Below, one piece after another: positions 27,370-36,291 of a stretch of DNA of 56,356 nucleotides. Below the pieces are notes generated by a model. That model was not told the origin of the DNA and made no database searches. It saw only the letters and a program-made list of their open reading frames with translations. The DNA comes from an uncultured Lachnospiraceae bacterium (GTDB taxonomy: Bacteria; Bacillota; Clostridia; Lachnospirales; Lachnospiraceae). The position numbers and the translations under genes are program-made. Positions within the stretch are counted from its first letter, which is position 1, and each line of letters begins with the position of its first letter. The DNA is taken from NCBI GenBank assembly GCA_937910785.1, contig CALDLG010000077.1:1-56356 (forward strand), given 5' to 3'.

Positions 27370-27376
27370 CCTGCGG

Positions 27377-29137
27377 TCAGGACACAGCCACGTCCCCTGA
27401 TGCCATATAATTATGATACATCATGCAGTATTTACCACCCGCCTCCATCAGTTCCTCATGTGTTCCTGCCTCCACAATCTTCCCTTCATCGAGCACAATG
27501 ATCTCATCATAATCCGTAATCGTTGTCAGTCGATGCGCTACCGTCACAACGGTTTTCTCTTTCGAAATGCTTTTTAACGTTTCATTAATAAAGGCTTCCG
27601 TCTCCTTATCGAGCGCGGACGTCGGCTCGTCCAGCAGCAATATGGGGGCATCCTTTAGGATTGCTCTCGCAATGGCGATCCTCTGCCGCTGTCCCCCGGA
27701 CAGGTTGCTTCCTCTTTCTTCCAACAGCGTATCATATCCGTCCGGCAATTCCCTGATAAATTCATGACATCCCGCTTTCAGAGCGGCGTCGATAATCTCT
27801 TCTCGTCCGGCTTCCGGTCTGCCAATGCGGATATTATCATACACGCTCATCGGAAAAATGACGGTATCCTGTGAGATCAACGCCAGTTCTCTTCTCACCG
27901 ACTCCGGACTGATATCCAGAATATTATTTCCGTTAAAAGAAATTTCTCCCTCACAGGCTTCATACTGTCTGCACATTAACTTAACGATCGTGCTTTTACC
28001 GCTTCCGCTCTTACCGGCCAGCGCAATTTTCTTTCCCCTCTCAATCGTCAGATTCATGTGCTCCAGGACACCTTTCCCACCACTTTGCCTTTCCGTCTGT
28101 TCCGCAGCGGCCGCATAGGCAAAGGAAACATTCCGAAACACAAATACCGGGCCGTCCTTCTTACCCGTTTCAGCCGGTTCTCTTCCCATATCCTCAACGG
28201 GCATCTCCATAATTTCAAATACCCGTTTTACTGAGATCATTGAAAGCTGGGTCCTGACAACCAACTGGTATGCTCCCATGAGAGGCTCGTTGATTTTCTC
28301 GACTCCGCCGATAAACGCAACGAGAATACCAATCGTCACACTCCCCTGAAATGCCAGATATCCACCTACACAGAGTGCGATGGCTCCCGGCGCCATACAA
28401 ATCAGACAGGACAACGGCTCTAAATTGTACTGCCGCAGATCATTCCGATTGGAAATATCCAGCGTTTCCTTTAAGGCTTCGTAATATTTGTCCCGCATCT
28501 TCCCCTGAAGCCGGTAGGACTTGATTACATCCGCCCCTTCAAAAGCCTCCTGCAGGTTGTTATTTGTAAGTCCCAGCCGTTTTACATATTCAAACTGTGC
28601 CATTTTAACCGGTTTTAAAAGTACAATGCTGAGCGGCACCATGATGATCAATGGTCCGATACAGGCCGCCGCAAGCAGTGGATTCAGACGGAACAGGTAT
28701 ACGGCAAACACGATCACGATGATCGGCACATACAGGCAATCCTTGAAATAAGTCTGCATATACGCCGAAATTCCTTCGAGATCCGATGAGGCCCGCTCAA
28801 TCATGTCTCCAAAATTATGCCTTTCCATAAAATCAGGCGCCAGCTTCATCACATGATTTACCAGATCACGTCGTAAATCCCTTAAAATACATGCGCCGAA
28901 ATAAGCAGTCATCCGAATGACCAGATAATTGGCTGACATCCCCATCACCATCACTGCCACGGTTCTTCCAATAAACCCCGGAAGTGAGGGAATAAATTCT
29001 CCTGCCGCCGCTTCATCAATCAGCTGCTTTAAAATATCAATCACCCATACGCCGGCGGCGGAACAACCGATCCCTGCCAGAACAGCTGTGAGAAGATATC
29101 CCCCGTATGGTTTCGCATAACGAATGAGTTTTTTCAT
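27377..29137 (-). CDS. ABC exporter half-transporter (CydC/MsbA-like fold)
   Basis: The 586-residue protein has six helices (about residues 12-305) and an ATPase with Walker A GKSGSGKST, Q-loop LISQDTVIF, signature LSGGQRQR, Walker B ILLLDEPTSALD and H-loop AHRLTT. It has the full end VEAGTHEELMEAGGKYCMMYHNY. Residues about 328-355 form an unusual linker that includes AAAAEQTERQSGGKG. It is the first gene of a two-gene set with the shorter half-transporter, and together they probably form a heterodimeric exporter. AAAGGAG precedes the start. The leader from 29151 to 29172 shares 22 of 23 bases with the leader of the DUF3021 gene at 46781-46803. Confidence 0.92.
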   Translation of the reverse strand: MKKLIRYAKPYGGYLLTAVLAGIGCSAAGVWVIDILKQLIDEAAAGEFIPSLPGFIGRTVAVMVMGMSANYLVIRMTAYFGACILRDLRRDLVNHVMKLAPDFMERHNFGDMIERASSDLEGISAYMQTYFKDCLYVPIIVIVFAVYLFRLNPLLAAACIGPLIIMVPLSIVLLKPVKMAQFEYVKRLGLTNNNLQEAFEGADVIKSYRLQGKMRDKYYEALKETLDISNRNDLRQYNLEPLSCLICMAPGAIALCVGGYLAFQGSVTIGILVAFIGGVEKINEPLMGAYQLVVRTQLSMISVKRVFEIMEMPVEDMGREPAETGKKDGPVFVFRNVSFAYAAAAEQTERQSGGKGVLEHMNLTIERGKKIALAGKSGSGKSTIVKLMCRQYEACEGEISFNGNNILDISPESVRRELALISQDTVIFPMSVYDNIRIGRPEAGREEIIDAALKAGCHEFIRELPDGYDTLLEERGSNLSGGQRQRIAIARAILKDAPILLLDEPTSALDKETEAFINETLKSISKEKTVVTVAHRLTTITDYDEIIVLDEGKIVEAGTHEELMEAGGKYCMMYHNYMASGDVAVS

Positions 29138-29328
29138 ATTAACAGTCCTGCTCCTTTCTCAGCCTGCGGACTCTGTGCCTGCACAACTTATCACATACAC
29201 AGACTCATGCGCGGAAAATTTCTTTTCCGCCCGGCCGCATGTACGGATTATATCATGTTTTACCACAGTCTGCCTGTAATTTCCTCTTAAATTCGCCCAT
29301 TTTCTATGTAAAAATATTACAGAAAACA

Positions 29329-29358
29329 GCCCTCGACGGATATAGATCCGCCGAGGGC
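29329..29358 (-). terminator. Terminator of the amidase-deacetylase gene
   Basis: Arms GCCCTCG (29329-29335) and CGAGGGC (29352-29358), extended by CGGAT/ATCCG inside with one mismatch, form a 12-bp stem. Read on the minus strand it is followed by TGTTTTCTG. It lies 84 bp beyond the stop at 29443. The rest of the 305-bp stretch 29138-29442 shows no gene; the ABC promoter must lie in 29175-29320 but no clear box pair was found. Confidence 0.75.
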
Positions 29359-29442
29359 CAAAAGGGGAAAATATTTCTGCAACGTATTCCATGAGTTCAG
29401 TGGAAAAAGTCCGAGCGCGTTCCGGAAAGAACATCTCCCCGC

Positions 29443-30861
29443 CTAAAAATGCACCGGCTCAATGTCCTCGGTCAATGCCTTCATTTCATATTCCGGCAGA
29501 TTGTCCAACAATTCCTCCAGACAAATTCCCGTATTGTAAACGACATCATGTGCCAGCATGACCACTTTCTGTCTGCCGAATGTGGTGGACACACCGTTGG
29601 CAATCAGCTCTTCCGGGGTCGTTTCCGGCGCCGCGTCCTCCAGACTGGCATTCCAGTCATAATATATATAACCGAGCTGCGTCATTCTTTCGATAATCTC
29701 ATCGCCCACCTCCGCGTTATATACGTTAACGCTTCCTCCGGGAAAGCGGAAAAGCTTCGCGTCCACCCCCGTTACCTCGTAAACAATTTCATGAGCCGCC
29801 TCAAAATCCTGTATAAAGCAGTCCGCATCCGCATAGATTTCCTCGTAATTATGGGTATTGCTGTGTATGCCGATCGTATGCCCCTCGGCTACAATCCGTC
29901 TTGCGATTTCCGGATTTTTTTCCACATTTTCCCCTACCAGAAAGAAGGTTGCGTGAATTCCTCTTTCCTTCAGAATATCCAGCACTTTCTCCGTATTCTC
30001 TTCGGACGGGCCGTCATCGAAAGTCAGATACATCGTCTTCGGATGAAAATAATAATCGATGCCCTGTACGATTCCCGTTGCGACTTGTTCCTGATATTCT
30101 TCCGTAATGAGCTTATTCCGTTCATCCGCATTGGTCAGAAATCCGGTCTCGATCAGACAGGATGGCATCTTCGTGCTTCCGGTCACATGAAAATCCGCGT
30201 TGCCGCGAAGTTCACGCTCAACAACCTGCGTACTTTTTATGGTCTGCTGTCTGATCAGCCGGGCCAGCCTTTCATTGGAGCGCGTCGTATCCGCGCCGTC
30301 ATACCATACTTCCATACCGCTGGCATCGCTTCCGTCATCCGTCGCATTCTGATGTATGCTGACGTAGATATCCGCCTGGGCCGCATTGGCCTGTTCCACC
30401 CGCTCTTCTTTGGAGACGGTAACGTCAGAATCCCTTGCCATAATCACCTTATAGCCGAGCGTCTCCAGCTGATCCCTGACCTTCAGGGCAATTTCCAGAT
30501 TGATCTCCTTTTCCATCACGCCTGCTCTGGAACATCCGGCGTCTTCTCCGCCATGTCCCGCATCCACGAAAATCACCGGAATCGCATTTTCTTTTATCTG
30601 CGCCTGCATCCGGGCAATATCCAGTCTCGCCGGTCCCCCGGAAACCGTTCCCATATCGGAATGCTTCGGCCAGCAGGTGACATCCTTATGCGTTGCCGCA
30701 AGCACCTCTCCGGCAGGAATCCGATGAACGGTAAAAACAGACAGACAGATCAGCGCCAGGGCTGCCGCCCCTGCCAGAATTCGTCTGTTCCGTTTCCTCT
30801 TTCTCTCTTTACTCTGATACTTATGATAATATCTGGGCAGATAACTTCCTCTTTCGTACAT
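29443..30861 (-). CDS. Secreted N-acetylmuramoyl-L-alanine amidase fused to polysaccharide deacetylase
   Basis: The 472-residue protein has a basic N terminus and one membrane helix or signal (about residues 29-46). An Amidase_3 domain follows (about 95-272) with zinc ligands His103 (VDAGHGGEDAG), Glu118 and His170 (VSIHQNAT) and catalytic Glu238 (CLIETGFL). A NodB deacetylase domain (about 275-465) has TFDDGPS (Asp282, Asp283), the HSNTH zinc site (His333, His337), RFPGG and the late MLAHD. The protein could both cut the peptide from muramic acid and remove acetyl groups from the glycan. ATG 30861 has AAGGAAGGA 6 nt upstream; the longer frame is not supported. Upstream lie a hairpin and the second phased GCATC array, which may regulate it. 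Confidence 0.93.
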   Translation of the reverse strand: MYERGSYLPRYYHKYQSKERKRKRNRRILAGAAALALICLSVFTVHRIPAGEVLAATHKDVTCWPKHSDMGTVSGGPARLDIARMQAQIKENAIPVIFVDAGHGGEDAGCSRAGVMEKEINLEIALKVRDQLETLGYKVIMARDSDVTVSKEERVEQANAAQADIYVSIHQNATDDGSDASGMEVWYDGADTTRSNERLARLIRQQTIKSTQVVERELRGNADFHVTGSTKMPSCLIETGFLTNADERNKLITEEYQEQVATGIVQGIDYYFHPKTMYLTFDDGPSEENTEKVLDILKERGIHATFFLVGENVEKNPEIARRIVAEGHTIGIHSNTHNYEEIYADADCFIQDFEAAHEIVYEVTGVDAKLFRFPGGSVNVYNAEVGDEIIERMTQLGYIYYDWNASLEDAAPETTPEELIANGVSTTFGRQKVVMLAHDVVYNTGICLEELLDNLPEYEMKALTEDIEPVHF

Positions 30862-30987
30862 GCGCTGTCCTTCCTTTCCGTTCCTGTGCGACACATATGC
30901 CCTATATAAAAGCGCAAATTTCGCAGCCTGCGTATTGGCATCTTACTGCGCCGCTGCGTAATTTCCTGATAAAATAAACAGAAAACA

Positions 30988-31021
30988 CCCGTGTCATCTC
31001 GTTAATACAAGATTACACGGG
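30988..31021 (-). terminator. Terminator or attenuator after the FG-GAP/TCS operon
   Basis: Arms CCCGTGT (30988-30994) and ACACGGG (31015-31021) extend inward with four more pairs (ATCT/AGAT) after one mismatch. Read on the minus strand the stem is followed by TGTTTTCTGTTTATTTT. It may end the sensor operon. The second arm also contains TGTAAT (31017-31012), a possible -10 box placed 8 bp after the phased array, so the hairpin could instead be an attenuator in the leader of the amidase-deacetylase gene. Confidence 0.6.
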
Positions 31022-31025
31022 CGCT

Positions 31026-31085
31026 GCATCATATTATCATCATTTCTGCATCAAATTCACATCATAGTTGCATCATTTTTGCATC
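31026..31085 (-). repeat. Six GATGC-type repeats at exact 11-bp spacing (second array)
   Basis: On the plus strand GCATC or a variant starts at 31026, 31037 (TCATC), 31048, 31059 (ACATC), 31070 and 31081. Read on the minus strand the units are GATGCAAAAAT, GATGCAACTAT, GATGTGAATTT, GATGCAGAAAT, GATGATAATAT and GATGC. This is the same unit as the array at 22604-22685, now oriented toward the amidase-deacetylase gene at 30861. It lies 50 bp beyond the stop of the last gene of the sensor operon. Confidence 0.8.
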
Positions 31086-31134
31086 ATTTCCGGCAAATCA
31101 CTTTTTCAGGCGCTTTTTGAATGCTTTCCTGCCG

Positions 31135-31962
31135 TTATTTCTCAATTTTCAGAAACAGCTCATTGATTCCCTCATAAAAACCAACCGTAACGATCGTCCT
31201 CGCATCTCCCATTCCGGGAAATACATATTTTTTAAAATAGGGAGTCGTTTCCAGAAGCGGATTTTCCGATTCATAGGGCTCGGGACTTCCAAGTCCCATA
31301 TAACTGCTCCAGCCCTCCACGACGGCATCCGCATCGATCTCTTCCCACAGAAGCGGCGTCCGCACATAGAACTCATACAGCTTTCCGTCTTCCGCATCGA
31401 TATAGGCATCCATCAGGCGGTTCTCCTTATTCGCGTTTTTCTGGCTGTTGGACAGACTCAGCTTCCAGACCGCAATATTATTTCGGGGCTCCAGCACATC
31501 GATTGCGGAATAAAGCGTCGCCTCGTAGGAAGCCGGCACCACATCCTTCACTTCCTTTGGCAGAATACCCGCCTCTTTCAAAGTCTCCAGCGCCTGATTG
31601 CATGTCTCATAAATCTGCTCATCGGTGATCTCCTCATCCGACGGACTCCGATAATTCGCAATAAAAGCATAGGAGCCATCCGGATCCTGATACGCAATCC
31701 CGGTCTCTGCACGATATGCCGTACCCTGTCCGCTTTCAGGAATCGTCTGATTGCTCAGACAGCGGGAAAGGATATAAAGCTTTTCATTGATGTTCAGCTG
31801 GTAGCGGTAGCCGGCCCCCGCCCCTTCCACCGTTTCCGCGTGAATCTGATTTAGCATCCCCTTATCCTGATAACGGGCTAACGCTTCCGGCCCCCAGATG
31901 GACAGCGCCATCGAAAAAACCGCGAACAGGATAAATACCGCAATTTTTATATGATATCTCAT
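31135..31962 (-). CDS. Membrane-anchored accessory protein of a two-component operon
   Basis: The 275-residue protein has one N-terminal helix (about residues 5-27) and an outside domain of about 245 residues. I recognise no named family. The outside part has the mixed alpha-beta look of sensor accessory proteins, with EITDEQIYETCNQALETLKEAG and VWKLSLSNSQ, and resembles the two-lobed YycH/YycI-like or PepSY-like regulators only loosely. It overlaps the kinase gene by 4 bp and is the last gene of the operon, so it probably modulates the kinase from outside the membrane. The phased array starts 50 bp beyond its stop. Confidence 0.7.
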   Translation of the reverse strand: MRYHIKIAVFILFAVFSMALSIWGPEALARYQDKGMLNQIHAETVEGAGAGYRYQLNINEKLYILSRCLSNQTIPESGQGTAYRAETGIAYQDPDGSYAFIANYRSPSDEEITDEQIYETCNQALETLKEAGILPKEVKDVVPASYEATLYSAIDVLEPRNNIAVWKLSLSNSQKNANKENRLMDAYIDAEDGKLYEFYVRTPLLWEEIDADAVVEGWSSYMGLGSPEPYESENPLLETTPYFKKYVFPGMGDARTIVTVGFYEGINELFLKIEK

Positions 31963-33368
31963 ATCCCGTCACCGCCTTTCGCCAATACAAAACCAAAGCA
32001 GGAGCCTTCGCCTGCCTCGCTTTCTATTTCCAGTTCACTGTGATGTATTTTCAGAATCTCCACGCAGAGCGCAAGGCCAAGCCCAGCCCCGTTCTTACTT
32101 CTGGCGCGGGATTTGTCCACCATATAAAAGGCCTGGGTAATCTTATGAAGCTCCGCCTCCGGAATCCCGATTCCATAGTCTCTGACCGCAAAACGGTAGC
32201 CGTTCTCCACAATCCGGCCGCTTATTTCAACGCGCCCGCCGTCCTCCGACGCTTTGCAGGCATTGTCAATCAGATTTACCAGCACCGTTTTAATCAGATT
32301 GATTTCCGCAAGCGCCGTACCCGGTTCATATTCAAAATGAAATTCCATCTGCCTGCTGCCAGGAAACATTTCCTTCAGATATTCGAAAACCAGCTCTACC
32401 GGAACCTCCTGCAGCTCCGCCTCCTCTTTTCCCGCCACGATAATATCCAGCAGACGCAGGGACATGGCCTCCAGCCGCTTTCCCTCCGTATAGATGTAGT
32501 TGGCGGACATCATGCTTTTTTCTTCATCCAGCTTATGGGAACGAAGCATATCCGCATAGCCGATGATAGCCGTCAAGGGCGTTTTCAATTCGTGCGCAAA
32601 GGCGCCCATGAATTCCTCCTTCGCTTCAATCTCTTCTTCCAGTTTTTCTATATTTCGCTCAAGCGCTTCCGCCATACTGTTGAAATCTCTCGTCAGCTGC
32701 CCCATCTCATCCTGACTGATCTGTCTGGCACGGTAAGCATAATCACCCGCCGCCATCCGCTTCGTCCCTTCTGTCAGGAGCCGTACCGGCTTGGTCAGAA
32801 GTGAGGAGATGATCTGCATAATGAACATTCCTACAAACAGCATGACAAGCGTTACCTTCCGGTACAGAGAAAAACCCATTTCGCGTTCCGTAAACACCTC
32901 TGAGACATCTTTCAGATTCTCCAGGTAAAGAATTCTGTTCAGGGCCGTAACCGTCGTTCCGGTATGTACATAATAATTATCATCCAAATTGATGATACGA
33001 TATGTTTTGATATTTTCTCCGGTCTGACGCAGCAGTTCATCGTCCATCTCAAAACCGTCGCTTTCATAGAGCACATTTTTTTCCTCATCTGAAATGCGCA
33101 GCAGCCGGCTCGCGCTCTGCCCTCCCCGTTCCAGATTGGAGGCAATCTCCTCCACCGTATTATCCGGAAGCACACTGTATTTGGCCGGAACGCTTAATGC
33201 CGCCGTTTCAAAGGCAAAACCGAGAATGCTGCTTTCATCCATGGCCTGTCCGACTTCACGCTCCAGAGATGTTTCAAACACATAATTCACGAAATAGAAA
33301 CCGCTGAATCCCAGCGCCAGCGCCATGACGATAATCGTCCACAGCAGAATTTTCAATGAAAATTTCAT
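31959..33368 (-). CDS. HAMP-domain sensor histidine kinase
   Basis: The 469-residue kinase has helix 1 (about residues 7-29), an outside domain of about 140 residues with a dCache/PAS-like middle (NVLYESDGF), helix 2 (about 172-193) and HAMP (about 194-245, KPVRLLTEGTKRMAAGDY). HisKA with His in AFAHELKTPLTAIIGY (about residue 258) and HATPase with N box (LVNLIDNACKAS) and G boxes (GIGIP, GAGLGLAL) follow. It is a full-length, intact kinase whose partner regulator is encoded upstream. The genes for a secreted FG-GAP-like protein and a membrane accessory protein flank the pair, so the stimulus is likely outside the cell or in the wall. Confidence 0.95.
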   Translation of the reverse strand: MKFSLKILLWTIIVMALALGFSGFYFVNYVFETSLEREVGQAMDESSILGFAFETAALSVPAKYSVLPDNTVEEIASNLERGGQSASRLLRISDEEKNVLYESDGFEMDDELLRQTGENIKTYRIINLDDNYYVHTGTTVTALNRILYLENLKDVSEVFTEREMGFSLYRKVTLVMLFVGMFIMQIISSLLTKPVRLLTEGTKRMAAGDYAYRARQISQDEMGQLTRDFNSMAEALERNIEKLEEEIEAKEEFMGAFAHELKTPLTAIIGYADMLRSHKLDEEKSMMSANYIYTEGKRLEAMSLRLLDIIVAGKEEAELQEVPVELVFEYLKEMFPGSRQMEFHFEYEPGTALAEINLIKTVLVNLIDNACKASEDGGRVEISGRIVENGYRFAVRDYGIGIPEAELHKITQAFYMVDKSRARSKNGAGLGLALCVEILKIHHSELEIESEAGEGSCFGFVLAKGGDGI

Positions 33369-33396
33369 CGCAGATAGCCTTTCCTGTTTCTTCTCT

Positions 33397-34053
33397 TTAT
33401 GCTAACTCCAGCCGGTATCCAACCTTGTAAACCGCCACCAGACAATTTTCCCATCCCAGCTTCCTTCTGAGCCGCTGTACATGCAGATCAAGTGTCCGGC
33501 TGTCTCCGTAATATTCTTCTTCCCACACCTTTTCATATAACGTTTCCCGAAACAGCGCCACGTTTTTATTCCTGATAAAAAGCACCAACAGCCCGAATTC
33601 CTTATTCGTAAGCACGATCGGGCGGCCCGCCTTCGTCACCCTGCGCGCCTCCACGTCCACCATTACATCGCCCGCCGTCAGCTTCTGCTCCGTCTTATTA
33701 TAACGGCGCAGCACCGCTTCCACCCGCGCAACCAGTTCCACCACATCAAACGGTTTTACCAGATAATCATCGGCCCCAAGCTTCAATCCTTTTACCCGGT
33801 CCTTTACCTCATGCTTCGCCGTAATAAAAATAACCGGAACGCCGAGCGGCCGTATATATTCCATAACATCATAACCATCCGCCCCCGGCAGCATGATATC
33901 TAACAAAATCAGGTCATAGGAATCCTGCTCTATCCTCTCAATCGCCGTCAGCCCGTCCTGCACCGAATCGCAATGATACCCCGCCGACGACAGATTCAGG
34001 TCAATCAAATCACAAATCGGCTTTTCATCGTCTACTATCAGTATTTTAATCAT
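33397..34053 (-). CDS. OmpR-family response regulator
   Basis: The 218-residue regulator has acidic residues DDE at 8-10, phospho-acceptor Asp52 (LLDIMLPGADG), Thr79 region (VIFITAK) and Lys100 (YLVKPFD). A winged-helix DNA-binding domain ends in SRTLDLHVQRLRRKLGWE and VYKVGYRLE. Its kinase is encoded 28 bp downstream. OmpR-type proteins bind direct repeats about one helical turn apart, so the GATGC arrays at 22604-22685 and 31026-31085 are candidate targets; this link is inference. The leader before its start shares the AGGCTGAG-x-GAAAGG layout seen before two other minus-strand genes. Confidence 0.94.
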   Translation of the reverse strand: MIKILIVDDEKPICDLIDLNLSSAGYHCDSVQDGLTAIERIEQDSYDLILLDIMLPGADGYDVMEYIRPLGVPVIFITAKHEVKDRVKGLKLGADDYLVKPFDVVELVARVEAVLRRYNKTEQKLTAGDVMVDVEARRVTKAGRPIVLTNKEFGLLVLFIRNKNVALFRETLYEKVWEEEYYGDSRTLDLHVQRLRRKLGWENCLVAVYKVGYRLELA

Positions 34054-34074
34054 TTTAATGACCCTGCCTTTCTC

Positions 34075-35265
34075 TCAGCCTGTGTCCTTTCCGGACCAGC
34101 CCCAGTATTTCCGCGTCTCTTCCACAAGTTCTTCCATCGTAACCTCATCACTGCATCTGTAAGCGTCCTTGATCTCCGTATCCAGCGAAAAGCCGCCCGT
34201 TCTCTGGTAATAAACGGAATAATCACTTTCCACAACGAGCTGTCCGTCTTCCCCCTCATAACTGTACCGCGCCAGCACCACAATATCTTTGAGCCCGTCT
34301 CCGTCAATATCCCGACAGTTGATTCCCTTCAGCGCATACAGATTGTCATAATCTCCCATCGGCTGTAACCGGAACAAAACATCTCCCTGCTCGCTGACAA
34401 GATAGATCATGAAAACATCATAATTGGAAATCCGGTAAGTCCCCGGCACCACCTGCAGTTTTCCCAGCTTTCCGAAAGTCCTGTAATTGCACTGTTCCGG
34501 AATAATCTGCAGCCCTTTGGCAAGCAGCTCCTTCAACGTTGCCGCCGTATACAGGAACTCCGTCGAAAAGCCGTCCCGGACAAAAGCTGTGATCACCTCC
34601 GCGCTCTTGTTCATCCCATATCGGTTGATCTTGTCCGCGATCCGGTAATCTCTGTAAAATCCTGCCTGCTTTTTGCTCTGAAAAAGAACATCCCCCACCT
34701 TGTACTCCCCATCGGAACCGTTTATGCCGGCACAGGCCGTAATCAGAATAATATCCATGCGTCCGTCCAGATTGAGATCCCGGAAGGAAACCGCCGCAAT
34801 ATCGCAGTCCGGCTGCTTCATCTGCCCCAGCACGCGGTTGTTCGTTTCCAGCTGATCCGTCTTATAAATAATCTGTCCGTCCTCTGTTGCAAAGAACAAC
34901 GCAAGGCGGTGATACTCCTCCTCAAATGCCGGAATCAGGGACACCTCTCCATACCCGGCTATTTCTATCGGGAAAATCTGACTTTCCACCACCTGAAAGC
35001 CGTTCCGTTCAATCTGTGACCTCTGTTCGACCGCCTCCAGACGTTCCCGGTACTCCTGATACTGCGCCAGAACCTCCGCGCCTTTGTCGTCTTTTGTCTG
35101 ACCCGGCTCCGACGCCAGAGCGCTTTGGCCAAAGCCCATAAAGGCGCACAGAACTACCATTGCCGGAATCAGAAGTTTCTTTATATACTTTTGACACGCT
35201 CCGCCTTTCTGGTTTTTCCAACCTTTCAATCCGCTGCCCCCGTTTTTATCTATCCGTATTTTCAT
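34075..35265 (-). CDS. Secreted FG-GAP/VCBS-like protein of the two-component operon
   Basis: The 396-residue protein has a membrane helix or signal (about residues 31-52, ending SALA). The exported part has two calcium-loop-like segments, RDLNLDGRMDIILI (about 166-179) and RDIDGDGLKDIVVLARY (about 315-331), as in FG-GAP/VCBS propeller proteins, separated by beta-rich sequence. It is the first gene of a four-gene operon with regulator, kinase and accessory membrane protein, so it may bind a ligand for the kinase. No strong ribosome-binding site precedes the ATG; an in-frame TTG about 13 codons later is possible. A TATAAT at 35339-35334 with a poor -35 region hints at activator-dependent transcription. 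Confidence 0.75.
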   Translation of the reverse strand: MKIRIDKNGGSGLKGWKNQKGGACQKYIKKLLIPAMVVLCAFMGFGQSALASEPGQTKDDKGAEVLAQYQEYRERLEAVEQRSQIERNGFQVVESQIFPIEIAGYGEVSLIPAFEEEYHRLALFFATEDGQIIYKTDQLETNNRVLGQMKQPDCDIAAVSFRDLNLDGRMDIILITACAGINGSDGEYKVGDVLFQSKKQAGFYRDYRIADKINRYGMNKSAEVITAFVRDGFSTEFLYTAATLKELLAKGLQIIPEQCNYRTFGKLGKLQVVPGTYRISNYDVFMIYLVSEQGDVLFRLQPMGDYDNLYALKGINCRDIDGDGLKDIVVLARYSYEGEDGQLVVESDYSVYYQRTGGFSLDTEIKDAYRCSDEVTMEELVEETRKYWGWSGKDTG

Positions 35266-35421
35266 TTTATCTTTTCGAATTTTTATATGCCCTGCCGGTT
35301 TCCTCCTGTATCCGCGTCCGGCTTCTGCTTTCGATTATACACCCGTTTTGATTCCCGCGTCTATGGCAGGTTTTCGCTAAGCAAAATACTTTGCAGTTTT
35401 TTAAATCAAAATCACTTCCAA

Positions 35422-36291
35422 TCAAAACAGGCACAGCTGCTCATATCCTTTATTTTCCGGAAACTCATGAAAGTAGGCAAACAGCGCATTGACATCGCAC
35501 ACGATATGATGCTCCCTGCACCGCTCCCGGACCAGTTTCATCAGCTCCGCATTGTTATCGCTCGCAATTTCATAGGCAAAACCGTATTTTCTGTGATATT
35601 GTTCATGAAGCCCCGGAAAATACCTGTCCAGTTTTTCGTAGAAATACTCCCGATTCCCCTGCCGGAGCGTCAGGCCGATTCCGAAGCAGAGAATCCCGTA
35701 TACGCCTGCCTGTATGCAGTAATCCAGAATTCCCTCCACATTTTCCTTCGTGTCATTGATGAAGGGAAGTAACGGCGACATCCACACAACAGTCGGAATT
35801 CCATGTTCCTGCATGATCTTTAACACCTCAAAACGCCGCCTGGTCGTGCAGACATTCGGTTCTATGATCCGGCACAGGTCCTCGTCATACGTCGTCAGCG
35901 TCATCTGGACCACGCATTTTGTTTTCTCATTGATGCTCCGCAGCAAATCCAGATCCCGCAGGATGCGGTCCGATTTGGTCTGCACCGCCAGCCCGTAACC
36001 ATATTCGTCGATCAGTTCAAGACACTGCCTTGTCAGTTTCAATTCTTCTTCGCACTGCATATAAGGGTCACACATGGCTCCGGTTCCGATCATACATCTT
36101 TTTCGTTTGGAACGCAGGGCCTTCTCAAGCAGCTTTGGCGCATTCCGCTTTACCTCAATATCCTCGAAATCATGCGTAAACTGATAACACCGGCTGCGGC
36201 TGTCACAGTAAATACATCCATGCGTGCATCCCCGATACAGATTCATACCGTTTTCCGATGATAAAATTCCTTTCGCATCCACATAATGCAT
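35422..36291 (-). CDS. SPL-family radical SAM protein
   Basis: The protein has the radical SAM cluster motif Cys-x3-Cys-x2-Cys in NLYRGCTHGCIYC (about residues 17-29), preceded by DAKGILSSENGMN. GTGAMCDPYMQCE and AVQTKSDRILRDLDLL are typical of the SPL/Rv2578c-like group. These proteins are related to spore photoproduct lyase, but most members have no proven substrate. The C terminus (from about 240) has Arg/Tyr-rich helices and an MKLVRERCREHHIVCD stretch. ATG 36291 has GGGAAAGGA about 10 nt upstream; a longer frame starts 20 codons earlier without such a site. It is a single gene. Confidence 0.88.
   Translation of the reverse strand: MHYVDAKGILSSENGMNLYRGCTHGCIYCDSRSRCYQFTHDFEDIEVKRNAPKLLEKALRSKRKRCMIGTGAMCDPYMQCEEELKLTRQCLELIDEYGYGLAVQTKSDRILRDLDLLRSINEKTKCVVQMTLTTYDEDLCRIIEPNVCTTRRRFEVLKIMQEHGIPTVVWMSPLLPFINDTKENVEGILDYCIQAGVYGILCFGIGLTLRQGNREYFYEKLDRYFPGLHEQYHRKYGFAYEIASDNNAELMKLVRERCREHHIVCDVNALFAYFHEFPENKGYEQLCLF

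Noticed and set aside
29449..30909. A 486-codon open frame on the plus strand across the amidase-deacetylase gene
   Set aside because: It is the antisense shadow of a gene with two complete catalytic domains. The translation has no domain and is rich in His, Arg and Ile, as shadows of this GC pattern are.
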